Source: Nocardia jejuensis NBRC 103114
GTDB lineage: Bacteria; Actinomycetota; Actinomycetes; Mycobacteriales; Mycobacteriaceae
DNA: 64,000 nucleotides
NCBI RefSeq assembly: GCF_001613145.1
Contig: NZ_BDBU01000013.1
Span: forward strand, 186,001-250,000
Direction of reading: 5' to 3'
Under the pieces are notes generated by a model. It ran no database searches and was not told the DNA's origin. It worked only from the letters and a program-made list of their open reading frames with translations. A program made the translations under genes and the position numbers. The stretch's first letter is position 1; every line of letters starts with the position of its first letter. This document shows, piece by piece, positions 55,626-63,552 of this stretch.

Positions 55626-55698
55626 CATCACCAGCGCCGGGCCGGGCGACGAACGAGAGCGATTACCGGCCCCGGAGCACACCGATCGACGCACCGCG

Positions 55699-56667
55699 CT
55701 AGGACAGATCCAAGCCTTTGAGCGCCCCGAGCAGGAAGCTGTTGACCGCATCCGGGCGCTCGAGCTGCACCAGATGACCGGCGCCGGGGATCTCGACCAC
55801 CTCGCGCAGATCCACGACATTGGCCCGCAGGGTCGCCAGCGGGTCACGACCGCTGAAACCTTCCATGTCCGGGTCGTTCTCGCCGTACAGGAAGTACGTG
55901 GGCACCGACACCTTGGCCTCGGCGTAGTCGGCGGTCAGTTCCCAGTTGCGATCCAGGTTGCGGTACCAGTTGAGCCCGCCGGTGAACCCGGTCTGCTCGA
56001 AATCCGCTGCGAGGATGTCGAATTCCTCCTGCGACAACCACGGCCACGGTAGCGCCGGAGCCTGCGGGAGCGCGTCGAGATAGCCGATGCCCGGCGGGTT
56101 CTTCCAGGTGTCGAGGTAGTGGTACTCGCCCGAGAGCGAGTAGTAGACGCGTGCGAGGAATCCGCGCGGATCCGCGGCCAGCTCCGCATCCGCGACGCCC
56201 GGCGGCTGGAAATAGGACAGGTGCAGGAAGTGGCGCTCGGCGGCCTTGGTCCAGAACGCGGACGGCGGGCGCGGGGGTCGGGGCGAGAACGGGTTGTTCA
56301 GGACCGCGACGGCCGCGACCCGCTCCGGCGCCCGCAGCGCCAGCTCCCAGACCAATTGCGCACCGAAGTCGAGCCCGACGAACACCGCCCGCTCCGCGCC
56401 GATGTCGTCCAGCAGCGCCAGCAGATCGCCGATGACGGCCTCGTTGGTGTACGACTCGACATTGTCGGGGATCTCGGTGCGACCGTAACCGCGCAGGTCG
56501 GGGGCTATTGCGCGATAGCCGGCCGCGGCGACCGCGTCCAGCTGGTGATGCCACATGAACCAGGTGTGCGGGAACCCGTGACAGAAGATCACCGGATACC
56601 CCTGCCCCTGCTCCGCGACATGCATCCGGATGTCTCCGGTATCCAGCATCCGATGCGTCAGGTCCAC
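55699..56667 (-). CDS. alpha/beta hydrolase (epoxide hydrolase-like)
   Basis: A 322-residue alpha/beta hydrolase. The oxyanion motif is HGFPHTWFMW (near residue 32), the nucleophile is Asp in VFVGLDFGAQL rather than Ser, which points to an epoxide hydrolase or haloalkane dehalogenase-like enzyme, and the catalytic His is in EIPGAGHLVQLE. DLRGYGRTE is typical of epoxide hydrolases. The GTG at 56667 has GGAGG upstream. It diverges from the SDR-thiolase-acyl-CoA synthetase cluster across a KstR-like site. Confidence 0.88.
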   Translation of the reverse strand: MDLTHRMLDTGDIRMHVAEQGQGYPVIFCHGFPHTWFMWHHQLDAVAAAGYRAIAPDLRGYGRTEIPDNVESYTNEAVIGDLLALLDDIGAERAVFVGLDFGAQLVWELALRAPERVAAVAVLNNPFSPRPPRPPSAFWTKAAERHFLHLSYFQPPGVADAELAADPRGFLARVYYSLSGEYHYLDTWKNPPGIGYLDALPQAPALPWPWLSQEEFDILAADFEQTGFTGGLNWYRNLDRNWELTADYAEAKVSVPTYFLYGENDPDMEGFSGRDPLATLRANVVDLREVVEIPGAGHLVQLERPDAVNSFLLGALKGLDLS

Positions 56668-56683
56668 TACTGCCTCCAATTTC

Positions 56684-56698
56684 TAGAACACGTTCCTA
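56684..56698. promoter_or_regulatory. KstR-like operator (TAGAACACGTTCCTA)
   Basis: The sequence carries the AAC-NN-GTT core and the TAGAACACGTTC arrangement of the KstR binding motif (TNNAACNNGTTNNA), with one mismatch in the right arm. KstR is a TetR-family repressor of sterol catabolism in mycobacteria and rhodococci. The site lies between divergent genes, 17 bp from the hydrolase start and 24 bp from the SDR start. Confidence 0.65.
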
Positions 56699-56706
56699 TT
56701 TCACGG

Positions 56707-56712
56707 TAGTGT
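56707..56712 (+). promoter_or_regulatory. -10 box (TAGTGT) of the SDR gene
   Basis: TAGTGT lies 9 nt before the GTG at 56722, with CAGAGG in between that could serve as a short ribosome binding site. The KstR-like site lies just upstream and would block this promoter. Confidence 0.4.
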
Positions 56713-56721
56713 CCAGAGGTC

Positions 56722-57570
56722 GTGAGCGAAATACCCAAGATTCTGGCCGGGCGAGTCGCCGTGGTGACCGGCGCCAGCCGTGGCATCGGCAAGGGCATCG
56801 CCCTGGAGCTGGGCGCGGCCGGGGCGACCGTGTACGTCACCGGCCGCACCACCACGCCCGGACGACTGCCAGGCACCGTGTCCGGCACTGCCGCCGAGAT
56901 CGACGAGTTGGGCGGCAGGGGGATCGCCGTCGTGTGCGATCACCACGACGACAGCGCCGTGGAGAAACTCTTCGCACAGGTGCGCGAGGAGCAGGGCCGC
57001 CTCGACGTCCTGGTGAACAACGTCTACAACTCCCCCGCCGCCGCACGCTGGCTCGGGCGCAAGTTCTGGGACGTGCCGCCGAAGGCATGGGACGAGACGT
57101 TCGACATCGGCGTCCGATCGCACTATGTGGCAAGCGTTTTCGCCGCGCCACTGCTGATCGACTCCGGCGGCCTGATCGTGAACGTCTCCTCCCCCGGCTC
57201 GCAGCGCTACATGCACAATGCCGTCTACGGCGTCGGCAAGACCGCGCTGGACCGGCTGACCGTCGACCTGGCGCACGATCTCGCCGACACCGAGGCCACC
57301 GCCGTGTCGATCTGGCCCGGCATCGTGGATACCGAACTGCTGCAGATGGTTCCGGCCGACGAGCAGGGCCGCCGCCTGGTCACCCTGCCCGGCGAGGGCA
57401 CCGTCGATCTGGCGACCGCCGAGACTCCCCGCTTCCCCGGCCGGGCCGTGGTGGCCCTGGCGGGAGACTCCCGGCGCAAGACGCGCGGCGGACAAGCCTG
57501 GAAGGTCGCCGACCTGGCCGAGCAGTACGGCTTCACCGATCTCGACGGCCGCATCCCGCGCGCCGACTGA
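56722..57570 (+). CDS. short-chain dehydrogenase/reductase
   Basis: A 282-residue NAD(P)-dependent SDR of the DHRS1-like group. Cofactor motif VTGASRGIGKG (residues 15-25), LVNNVYN (98-104) and the catalytic YxxxK as Tyr169-Lys173 (VYGVGKTALD), with NVSS as the Ser motif. It reads first in a three-gene unit with a thiolase-like protein and an acyl-CoA synthetase, suggesting an oxidation or reduction step on an acyl-CoA or steroid intermediate (inference). GTG start. Confidence 0.9.
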   Translation: MSEIPKILAGRVAVVTGASRGIGKGIALELGAAGATVYVTGRTTTPGRLPGTVSGTAAEIDELGGRGIAVVCDHHDDSAVEKLFAQVREEQGRLDVLVNNVYNSPAAARWLGRKFWDVPPKAWDETFDIGVRSHYVASVFAAPLLIDSGGLIVNVSSPGSQRYMHNAVYGVGKTALDRLTVDLAHDLADTEATAVSIWPGIVDTELLQMVPADEQGRRLVTLPGEGTVDLATAETPRFPGRAVVALAGDSRRKTRGGQAWKVADLAEQYGFTDLDGRIPRAD

Positions 57571-57642
57571 GCGGATCCGGCCGATCACGCCGAAAGATTC
57601 GTTCCCGCACGACTTCCCGCACGACAAGGAGTACACAAGAGC

Positions 57643-58836
57643 ATGCGACGCACTTTCATCGTGGGTGTGAACATGACGCCGTTCGTCAAGATCGGTTCCC
57701 GCGAATGGACCTACCCCGAGATGGTCGCCGAGGCGGTCGACGGGGCGCTCGGCGATGCCGGAGTGAGCTACGACCAGGTGCAGCGCGCCGCGGTCGGCTA
57801 CGTGTTCCAGCCCTCGGCGGCCGGGCAGCGCGCCCTCTACGACGTCGGCCTGACGGGCATCCCGATCGTGAACGTGAACAACAACTGCGCCACCGGTTCG
57901 ACCGCACTCATGTTCGCCAGCGAATGGGTCGGCAGCGGCGTGGCGGACGTGGCGCTGGCGGTCGGCTTCGAGCAGATGACCAAGGAGGCCATGGCGGGTC
58001 CGGCCACCAAGCCCAAGGTCACCACGGTGGACGCGCATCTGAAGGTCAACCGGGAGCTGTTCGAGTTCAGCGCCGCGCCGATCACCACCCAGTTCTTCGG
58101 CAATGCCGCCATCGAGCACATGAAGCGCTACGGCACCACGCCCGAGCAACTGGCCGCGGTGGCGGTGAAGAACCACCAGCACTCGACCCGCAATCCGCTC
58201 GCGCAGTTCCAGGACGCGTACACCCTCGAGCAGGTGCTCGCCGACAAGCCGGTGCACGGGCCGCTGACGCGCTCGCAGTGCTCGCCCATGTCCGACGGCG
58301 CCGCCGCGGCGGTGGTGGTCAGCGAGGACTTCGTGAAGGAGCACGGGCTCGAGGCGCAGGCCATCGAGATCGTGGCCCAGGAGCTCGCCACCGACGACGG
58401 CACCTCCTTCTCCACCGGCTCCATGATCGACGTCGTCGGCGCGCCCATGACCCGCGCCGCGGCGCGAAAGGTGTTCGCCAAGGCGGGCATCGGGGTTCAG
58501 GATGTCGATGTGATCGAGCTGCACGACTGCTTCTCCATCAACGAGCTGATCACCTACGAGGCGCTCGGCCTCTGTGGTGAGGGCGAGTCCGGCGCGCTGG
58601 CCGAGTCCGGCGCGACCACCTACGGCGGCGACTGGGTGGTGAACCCGTCCGGCGGGCTCATCTCCAAGGGACATCCGCTGGGCGCTACCGGACTGGCGCA
58701 GGCCACCGAATTGTCCTGGCAGCTGCGCGGACTCGCGGGCGAGCGGCAGGTCCAGGGCGCCCGGACGGCGCTCGCGCACAATCTGGGGCTCGGCGGCGCG
58801 GTGGCCGTCACCCTGTACCGGGCATACACCGCATGA
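57643..58836 (+). CDS. SCP-x-type thiolase / lipid-transfer protein
   Basis: A 397-residue thiolase-fold protein. The acyl-accepting Cys82 is in NVNNNCATGSTAL, the conserved His is in VIELHDCFSINELITYE, and GGLISKGHPLGATGLAQ follows. The usual second active-site CxG near the C-terminus is replaced by HNLGLGGAVAV, the pattern of SCP-x thiolases and the Ltp aldolases that shorten sterol side chains. ATG with AAGGAG upstream. Together with the KstR-like site this suggests a steroid or branched-chain acyl-CoA step. Confidence 0.9.
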   Translation: MRRTFIVGVNMTPFVKIGSREWTYPEMVAEAVDGALGDAGVSYDQVQRAAVGYVFQPSAAGQRALYDVGLTGIPIVNVNNNCATGSTALMFASEWVGSGVADVALAVGFEQMTKEAMAGPATKPKVTTVDAHLKVNRELFEFSAAPITTQFFGNAAIEHMKRYGTTPEQLAAVAVKNHQHSTRNPLAQFQDAYTLEQVLADKPVHGPLTRSQCSPMSDGAAAAVVVSEDFVKEHGLEAQAIEIVAQELATDDGTSFSTGSMIDVVGAPMTRAAARKVFAKAGIGVQDVDVIELHDCFSINELITYEALGLCGEGESGALAESGATTYGGDWVVNPSGGLISKGHPLGATGLAQATELSWQLRGLAGERQVQGARTALAHNLGLGGAVAVTLYRAYTA

Positions 58837-58869
58837 TCACCGTAACCATCGGACGGAGTTGAAACACCA

Positions 58870-60477
58870 ATGACGACAATCGATCCCGACACTCGGCTGC
58901 GGTTGCCCGTACACAACGGCCACGCCCTCGTGGCCGGTCTGCGCCGCCATCGCAAGCGCCCGGTGCTGACCCTGGGCGACCACATCCTCACCGGCGGTGA
59001 GGTTCTCGACGCCATCAGTCGCTACATCGCGGCGTTCGCCGAGCACGGCGTGGTCGCGGGCACCCCGGTCGGCGTGCTGGCGTTGAACCGGCCCGAGGTG
59101 CTGTTCACGATCGGCGCGGGGCAGATCGCCGGGCATCGGCGCACCGCGCTGCATCCGATCGGCGGCCTGGACGATCACGCGTATGTGCTTGCCGACGCGG
59201 GCATTTCCACGCTCATCCTGGATCCGTTGCCCGCGTTCGTGCAGCGCGCCCGCGAGCTGGTGGACATGGTGCCGGGCCTGACCCGGGTGCTGGTGCTCGG
59301 GCCGGTGCCCGAGGCGCTCGCGGATGTGGGCATCGATCTGCTGGCCGCGGCGGACAAGTTCGAGCCGGGTCCGGTCGAGGCCGTCGAACTGCGGCCCGAG
59401 GACGTCATCTCGATCAGCTACACCGGCGGCACCACCGGAAAGCCCAAGGGCGTCATCGGCACCTCGCAGACCATGTCGGCGATGACGCAGATCCAGCTCT
59501 CGGAGTGGGAGTGGCCGACCCGGCCCAAATTCCTGATCTGCACGCCGCTTTCGCACGCGGGCGCGGCGTTCTTCCTGCCGGTGGTGCTGCTGGGCGGTCA
59601 GTGTGTGGTGCTGCCGCGCTTCGAGGCCGGTGAGGTGCTGCGCGCGATCGAGGAGCACAAGATCAGCGCCACCATGCTGGTGCCGTCCATGCTCTACGCG
59701 CTGCTGGATCACCCCGATTCCAAGACGCGTGATCTGTCCTCGCTCGAAACGGTCTACTACGGCGCTTCGGCGATCGATCCGAATCGGTTGCAGGAGGCCA
59801 TCGATCGGTTCGGGCCGATCTTCGCGCAGTACTTCGGACAGTCCGAGGCGCCGATGGCGATCAGCTACCTCGGCAAGGAGGAGCACGACAAGGAGCGCCT
59901 GACCTCCTGCGGGCGACCCTCCACCGCGGTGCGGGTGGCGCTGTTGGACGCCGAGGACAAGGTCGTCGAGCAGGGCGAGGTCGGCGAGATCTGCGTCTCG
60001 GGAACCCTGCTCGCGGGCGGCTACCTGAACCTGCCCGAGGTCACCGCGGACACCTTCCGCGACGGCTGGCTGCGCACCGGCGATCTGGCGCGTCAGGACG
60101 AGGACGGGTTCCTGTTCATCGTCGGGCGCAGCAAGGACATGGTCGTCACCGGCGGCTTCAACGTCTTCCCCCGCGAGGTGGAGGATGTGGTGTCCGAGCA
60201 TCCCAAGGTGCTGAATGTGGCCGTGGTCGGCGTGCCGGATCCGCAGTGGGGCGAGGCCGTCACCGCGGTGATCGTGCTCGAGGCCGACACCGCGGCCTCA
60301 CCGGCGGCCGTCGAGGTCGTGATCGCCGAGATCCAGCAGGCGGTCAAGCAGCGCAAGGGCTCGGTACAGGTGCCCAAGCACGTGCTGATCATCGAGGAAC
60401 TCCCCCTCACCGGCCTGGGCAAGCCGGACAAGAAAGCGGTCCGTGTGATCGCCAACGAGCGGCTCGGAATCGCCTGA
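58870..60477 (+). CDS. acyl-CoA synthetase (AMP-binding, FadD-like)
   Basis: A 535-residue ANL-family ligase that activates a carboxylic acid with ATP and CoA. Motifs: the P-loop ISYTGGTTGKPKGV (near residue 180), ETVYYGASAI, the hinge GWLRTGDLARQDEDGFLFIVGR, GGFNVFPREVEDVV and the catalytic Lys in LTGLGKPDKKAVR. The acid is unknown; the operon partners and the KstR-like site point to a steroid-derived or long-chain acid. It follows the thiolase gene by 33 bp. Confidence 0.92.
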   Translation: MTTIDPDTRLRLPVHNGHALVAGLRRHRKRPVLTLGDHILTGGEVLDAISRYIAAFAEHGVVAGTPVGVLALNRPEVLFTIGAGQIAGHRRTALHPIGGLDDHAYVLADAGISTLILDPLPAFVQRARELVDMVPGLTRVLVLGPVPEALADVGIDLLAAADKFEPGPVEAVELRPEDVISISYTGGTTGKPKGVIGTSQTMSAMTQIQLSEWEWPTRPKFLICTPLSHAGAAFFLPVVLLGGQCVVLPRFEAGEVLRAIEEHKISATMLVPSMLYALLDHPDSKTRDLSSLETVYYGASAIDPNRLQEAIDRFGPIFAQYFGQSEAPMAISYLGKEEHDKERLTSCGRPSTAVRVALLDAEDKVVEQGEVGEICVSGTLLAGGYLNLPEVTADTFRDGWLRTGDLARQDEDGFLFIVGRSKDMVVTGGFNVFPREVEDVVSEHPKVLNVAVVGVPDPQWGEAVTAVIVLEADTAASPAAVEVVIAEIQQAVKQRKGSVQVPKHVLIIEELPLTGLGKPDKKAVRVIANERLGIA

Positions 60478-60497
60478 GCGGTAATCGAAATCAAGCC

Positions 60498-60533
60498 CTC
60501 GGCCGGTGCGGACCCAGTTCCGCACCGGCCGAG
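60498..60533. terminator. terminator after the acyl-CoA synthetase gene
   Basis: A perfect 15-bp stem (CTCGGCCGGTGCGGA and its complement) with a 6-nt loop and TCGTTCG after it. Confidence 0.85.
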
Positions 60534-60608
60534 TCGTTCGTGAACGCGGCACCACCGATCGACGCGCGAGTGCCGGGTCGAAATCCTCGTCGCGCGGAGT
60601 TGGGACCG

Positions 60609-61289
60609 CTATGCCTGGTCGGGCCGAGGTGTCAGCCGGAAGTGCCGGGTGACGCGCGCGCCGCGCCGCATGCTCGCGACCGTGGCCTCCACCACCGCGC
60701 GAGTCACGAAGTGCCCCAGCGCTGTTGCCACGAACATGGCTCCGATCAGGACCGGGGCCCATTCCCAGGTCAGGGCCAGGACCATCCGTTCGAAGGTGCC
60801 GCGTGGTTCGACGACCGGTTCCCAGCTGTTGAGGCGCACCCAGCGACCCAGGAAAACCCCTACGGCGCAGAGCAAATGGATCGTCAGGGTGACCGGTGCG
60901 CGCCACGCGCTCAGCTCCCGAGCCTCCAGGAAGCGGCCGATCTCGGCCAGAACCAGGTAGTAGGCGACGAACCCGGACACGATGAACGCCCCGTACACCG
61001 GTAGCACCGTGGTGACCACGGGACCGTTGCCGTTGAGTCTGATGTCGTCGCGCAGGTGCACCAGGTCGGTCACCACATAGGGCGCGTTCGGCAGAAACAG
61101 CACCAGCAGGATCACCCCGCCCCACCAGGTGGGCGAGAACGGCAGCCCGACCCCCGGCCGGCCGCTGCGGAACACCAGCAGCGCCAGAGCCACCGGTACC
61201 CACGCGAGCACAGAGTTCCACACCAGCCACACGATGTTGCGGCTCAGCACCCCCGAGAGGCTCGGCGTGACCGCGTTCACCAAGTCCAT
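60609..61289 (-). CDS. DUF1361 membrane protein
   Basis: A 226-residue protein with six or seven hydrophobic helices. The DUF1361 hallmark is VILLVLFLPNAPYVVTDLVH, a helix ending in a conserved Pro-Asn-Ala-Pro-Tyr and Thr-Asp. A basic C-terminal tail follows the last helix. Function unknown. It runs toward the acyl-CoA synthetase gene, with which it converges across a hairpin. Confidence 0.87.
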   Translation of the reverse strand: MDLVNAVTPSLSGVLSRNIVWLVWNSVLAWVPVALALLVFRSGRPGVGLPFSPTWWGGVILLVLFLPNAPYVVTDLVHLRDDIRLNGNGPVVTTVLPVYGAFIVSGFVAYYLVLAEIGRFLEARELSAWRAPVTLTIHLLCAVGVFLGRWVRLNSWEPVVEPRGTFERMVLALTWEWAPVLIGAMFVATALGHFVTRAVVEATVASMRRGARVTRHFRLTPRPDQA

Positions 61290-61477
61290 GGATCCATGAT
61301 GCCCGCCCCGGCCGCTACTGACCCGCCATCGCGTTCAACTCGAGATACGAGAGGCTCGGCCGGACCGCGCCGACGGACGCCGCACGGCGTGCCCGGTTCG
61401 GCGGGCCGTTCGACGTGGCGGCGACGCAGTCGGCGTCCCACCCGTGGCGTACATGAGGTCACATACGCCCAGAACAT

Positions 61478-61509
61478 GGCCCGGGCACCGCGTACGCGGT
61501 GCCCGGGCC
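61478..61509 (-). terminator. secG terminator hairpin
   Basis: A perfect 15-bp stem (GGCCCGGGCACCGCG and complement) with a 2-nt nominal loop, 17 bases after the secG stop. The strand sense after it is AT-richer. Confidence 0.8.
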
Positions 61510-61525
61510 AAGAAAAGTCGTTCGG

Positions 61526-61759
61526 TCAGGCGAACTTGATCTCGAGCCCGATTCCGAGGATCGAGATCAACCAGATCACGCCGAGGAAGATCGTGATGCG
61601 GTCGAGGTTCTTCTCGACGACCGTGGAGCCGCTCAGGCTCGATTGCACTCCGCCACCGAAAAGGCTGGACAGACCTCCGCCCTTGGCGCGGTGCAGCAAC
61701 ACCAAGAGCACCAGCAGCACGCTGGTGATTACCAGGAGGATATCCAGGAACATCCGCAT
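61526..61759 (-). CDS. secG: protein-export membrane protein SecG
   Basis: A 77-residue subunit of the SecYEG translocon. Two membrane helices (residues 3-22, ILLVITSVLLVLLVLLHRAKG; and 55-74, ITIFLGVIWLISILGIG) flank a loop with KGGGLSSLFGGG. It has its own leaderless promoter (TACACT, 7 nt, ATG). In many actinobacteria secG is the last gene after gap-pgk-tpiA; here nothing of that cluster is visible upstream. Confidence 0.95.
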   Translation of the reverse strand: MRMFLDILLVITSVLLVLLVLLHRAKGGGLSSLFGGGVQSSLSGSTVVEKNLDRITIFLGVIWLISILGIGLEIKFA

Positions 61760-61766
61760 GGCCGAC

Positions 61767-61772
61767 AGTGTA
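61767..61772 (-). promoter_or_regulatory. -10 box (TACACT) of secG
   Basis: TACACT on the minus strand, 7 nt before the secG ATG at 61759. No Shine-Dalgarno sequence. Confidence 0.5.
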
Positions 61773-62166
61773 TGCGGTCGGCACGGTCGTACCGAATCAG
61801 GGCCTTTGCGACACCGGGCGCGTGTTCGCGAGAAGGATCGGACACCCCGCGCTCACTTGCCGCGCAACGCTCCCGCACGCGCACACCCTGCCCGCTGTCC
61901 TCGGGCCAGACGTACCCGCTCACCCGCCCAGCATCGCATCAACGAAACGTCTCGACCATTCGAGCTCGTCGAGGCTGCTGGTGCGTCCCTGCAAGCCGCA
62001 ACCTCGAGCACACCCGAGGCGCCATCAGCTTTCCCTCAATTCCGCTGCCTTGGTGGAACTACGGTATCGAGGTCAGTTCTGACCACGTGGCTCGCACCGA
62101 TCGATCGCCGAGGTGCACTGCGTCAACGACTTCCGGCGCTATTCGGTCGGCGGCGAGGCAGCACAC

Positions 62167-62172
62167 TAGGCT
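62167..62172 (+). promoter_or_regulatory. -10 box (TAGGCT) of the small anchored protein gene
   Basis: TAGGCT gives a transcript with a leader of about 25 nt that contains the AGGGGG ribosome binding site before the ATG at 62203. Confidence 0.4.
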
Positions 62173-62202
62173 GGAATTCGACTGAAAACCATAGGGGGCG
62201 TG

Positions 62203-62706
62203 ATGATTACCGCTGTGATCGCGGCGATCGCGGGGTTGGCCGGGGTGGCGATCGGGAGGTTCTGGGATACCAGGGCCGAATCGGGGCGCTGGCGTCGGGA
62301 TCAGCGGGTGCGCGGGTACGAGGATCTCGCGAAGGAGTTCTATCGGTATCGGGCGAGCATTCGCAAGTGCGAGGTGCCCGGTAGCGACAACGCCGTCCGC
62401 GATGCGGAGGTCGCCGCGTTGTACGAGCATCACGCGATCTGGAACGAACGCCTGACCTCGGTGTGGGTGCACGGGTCCGAACGGGTCGCGGCCGCCGCGT
62501 ACGCGCTCGACCACGAACTGTCGGTGCTCGTGGATCTCATTCTCCAACCGACTGCCGATTCCGATCGGCCCGCACGAAGGGAAGCGGTCCACCAGCGGTT
62601 CGACGACTATGTCGACGCGGTACGCGCCGACCTTTCCCTTCCCCATCTGCTGGTGTTGAGGACGAACTCGACCGATCGTACGGTCCCTGCGGCAGGCCGA
62701 GGCTGA
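62203..62706 (+). CDS. small membrane-anchored protein of unknown function
   Basis: A 167-residue protein with one N-terminal membrane helix (residues 2-19, [17 protein letters not shown]) followed by RFWDTRAESGRWRRDQRVRG, which marks the cytosolic side as highly charged. The rest is a helical soluble domain with no motif I recognise. Proteins of this shape are common in actinobacteria. The ATG at 62203 is preferred to the adjacent GTG at 62200 because of the AGGGGG spacing. Confidence 0.7.
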   Translation: MITAVIAAIAGLAGVAIGRFWDTRAESGRWRRDQRVRGYEDLAKEFYRYRASIRKCEVPGSDNAVRDAEVAALYEHHAIWNERLTSVWVHGSERVAAAAYALDHELSVLVDLILQPTADSDRPARREAVHQRFDDYVDAVRADLSLPHLLVLRTNSTDRTVPAAGRG

Positions 62707-62996
62707 GTCCCGGTGTCGCCCGGACATCCGAGCGTGTGGCGCAACAGGTTTGGGTGCGGCGGTGGATTTCCGTCGGACATCGTCCTCGTTGCCGACCGAA
62801 TTGTGCGTCGATGGATAACCGGTGACCGATCTCGACTTTAGATGAATCGAGTAGTCGATAATAGTTCCGAACGGCTGTGGCATTGCAGCTATAGCATTGC
62901 AATCGAAAGACCTTCCGGACTTCGGCATCGTGAAAGTAACAACGGGGATTCGGGGGCGATGTTCAATCAAACAACATTCGAACCCCGGAGGTCGAA
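62707..62996. other. AT-richer promoter region of the small secreted protein gene
   Basis: This 290-bp gap is clearly richer in A/T than the rest of the window. It holds a GCATTGCA direct repeat (about 62880-62901, two copies flanking TATAG, also pairing as ATTGCA/TGCAAT) and a TCGACT/AGTCGA inverted pair near 62830-62857. Either could be an operator. I see no gene. Confidence 0.45.
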
Positions 62997-63314
62997 ATGC
63001 TATCTGCGAAGCGGTTTGCTGCCAGCGCCGTTGTTGCTACCGCAGCTGTGGGCACTGTGCTCGCCGGTAGTGGCGCCGCCCAGGCTGACGTGCCGGTATG
63101 GCAGGCCAACTGCCATGTGTACAACATCTTCAATACCGGTGGAATGGCCAATTGCGAGTTGCCGACCTGGCATCAGGTCAAGCTCACATGTGTGGCGTGG
63201 CCGGTGCCTTTCACCTACTGGAAGTACGGTCCCGTGCAATACGGGCAGAATCAGTCGTGGGCCAGTTGCGATTCGCTCAACGCATTGGTCGGAATCGAAG
63301 TGATTCAAGCGTAG
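62997..63314 (+). CDS. small secreted protein
   Basis: A 105-residue protein with a clear signal peptide: MLSAKRFAASAVVATAAVGT, then a cleavage site after AAQA near residue 30. The mature part (about 75 residues) has four Cys residues (NCHVYN, NCELPTW, LTCVAW, ASCDSL) that could form two disulfides, and is rich in Trp and Tyr. I recognise no family. The ATG at 62997 has GGAGG upstream. A terminator follows the gene. It sits in the AT-richest part of the window, which may indicate acquisition. Confidence 0.75.
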   Translation: MLSAKRFAASAVVATAAVGTVLAGSGAAQADVPVWQANCHVYNIFNTGGMANCELPTWHQVKLTCVAWPVPFTYWKYGPVQYGQNQSWASCDSLNALVGIEVIQA

Positions 63315-63334
63315 GCGGCGCATGTCGGCCCGGG

Positions 63335-63366
63335 ACCCCGAGAAACGCATCAAGCACTCTCGGGGT
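63335..63366 (+). terminator. terminator of the small secreted protein gene
   Basis: ACCCCGAGA and TCTCGGGGT form a perfect 9-bp stem with a 14-nt loop, followed by TCTTCTTCG. It lies 20 bases after the stop. Confidence 0.75.
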
Positions 63367-63449
63367 TCTTCTTCGTCCAGTTCGAGACCACGCGGGTCCA
63401 TTGGGAGCCCGAGGTGGACGCTCGCCGGTGAGCCCTGTGCGGCGGCCGA

Positions 63450-63542
63450 GTGAGGAAGCTGGAATGCTGGGTAGCGCCCGGCGAGGAGCTGCGCCCGGGA
63501 ATCGACGGCATCGGTGTCATCGAGCACCGTTTCGAGAAGTAG
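63450..63542 (+). pseudogene. possible C-terminal gene fragment
   Basis: A 30-codon frame with coding-like third positions encodes VRKLECWVAPGEELRPGIDG followed by IGVIEHRFEK and a TAG. A stop interrupts the frame upstream, so it looks like the tail of a lost or frameshifted gene. It ends 10 bases before the metallo-hydrolase start. Confidence 0.3.
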
Positions 63543-63552
63543 GCATGGCACT

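Larger units (their letters stand above)
61760..62202. other. 443-bp non-coding region upstream of secG
   Basis: Divergent promoter region holding the secG -10 box and the TAGGCT box of the next gene. A minus-strand frame is open for 64 codons (61729-61923) but lacks start signals and runs into secG. I see no tpiA remnant and no RNA gene. Confidence 0.5.

Noticed and set aside
56684..56698. Reading the GAAC/GTTC palindrome as an SOS (LexA) box
   Set aside because: The SOS box of actinobacteria has four bases between GAAC and GTTC; here there are two, which fits KstR.
56701..58779. 692-codon minus-strand open frame across the SDR and thiolase genes
   Set aside because: Antisense shadow; the plus-strand genes have intact SDR and thiolase motifs.
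61729..61923. 64-codon minus-strand ORF upstream of secG
   Set aside because: No ribosome binding site or -10 box, and it overlaps secG; coding bias is only moderate.
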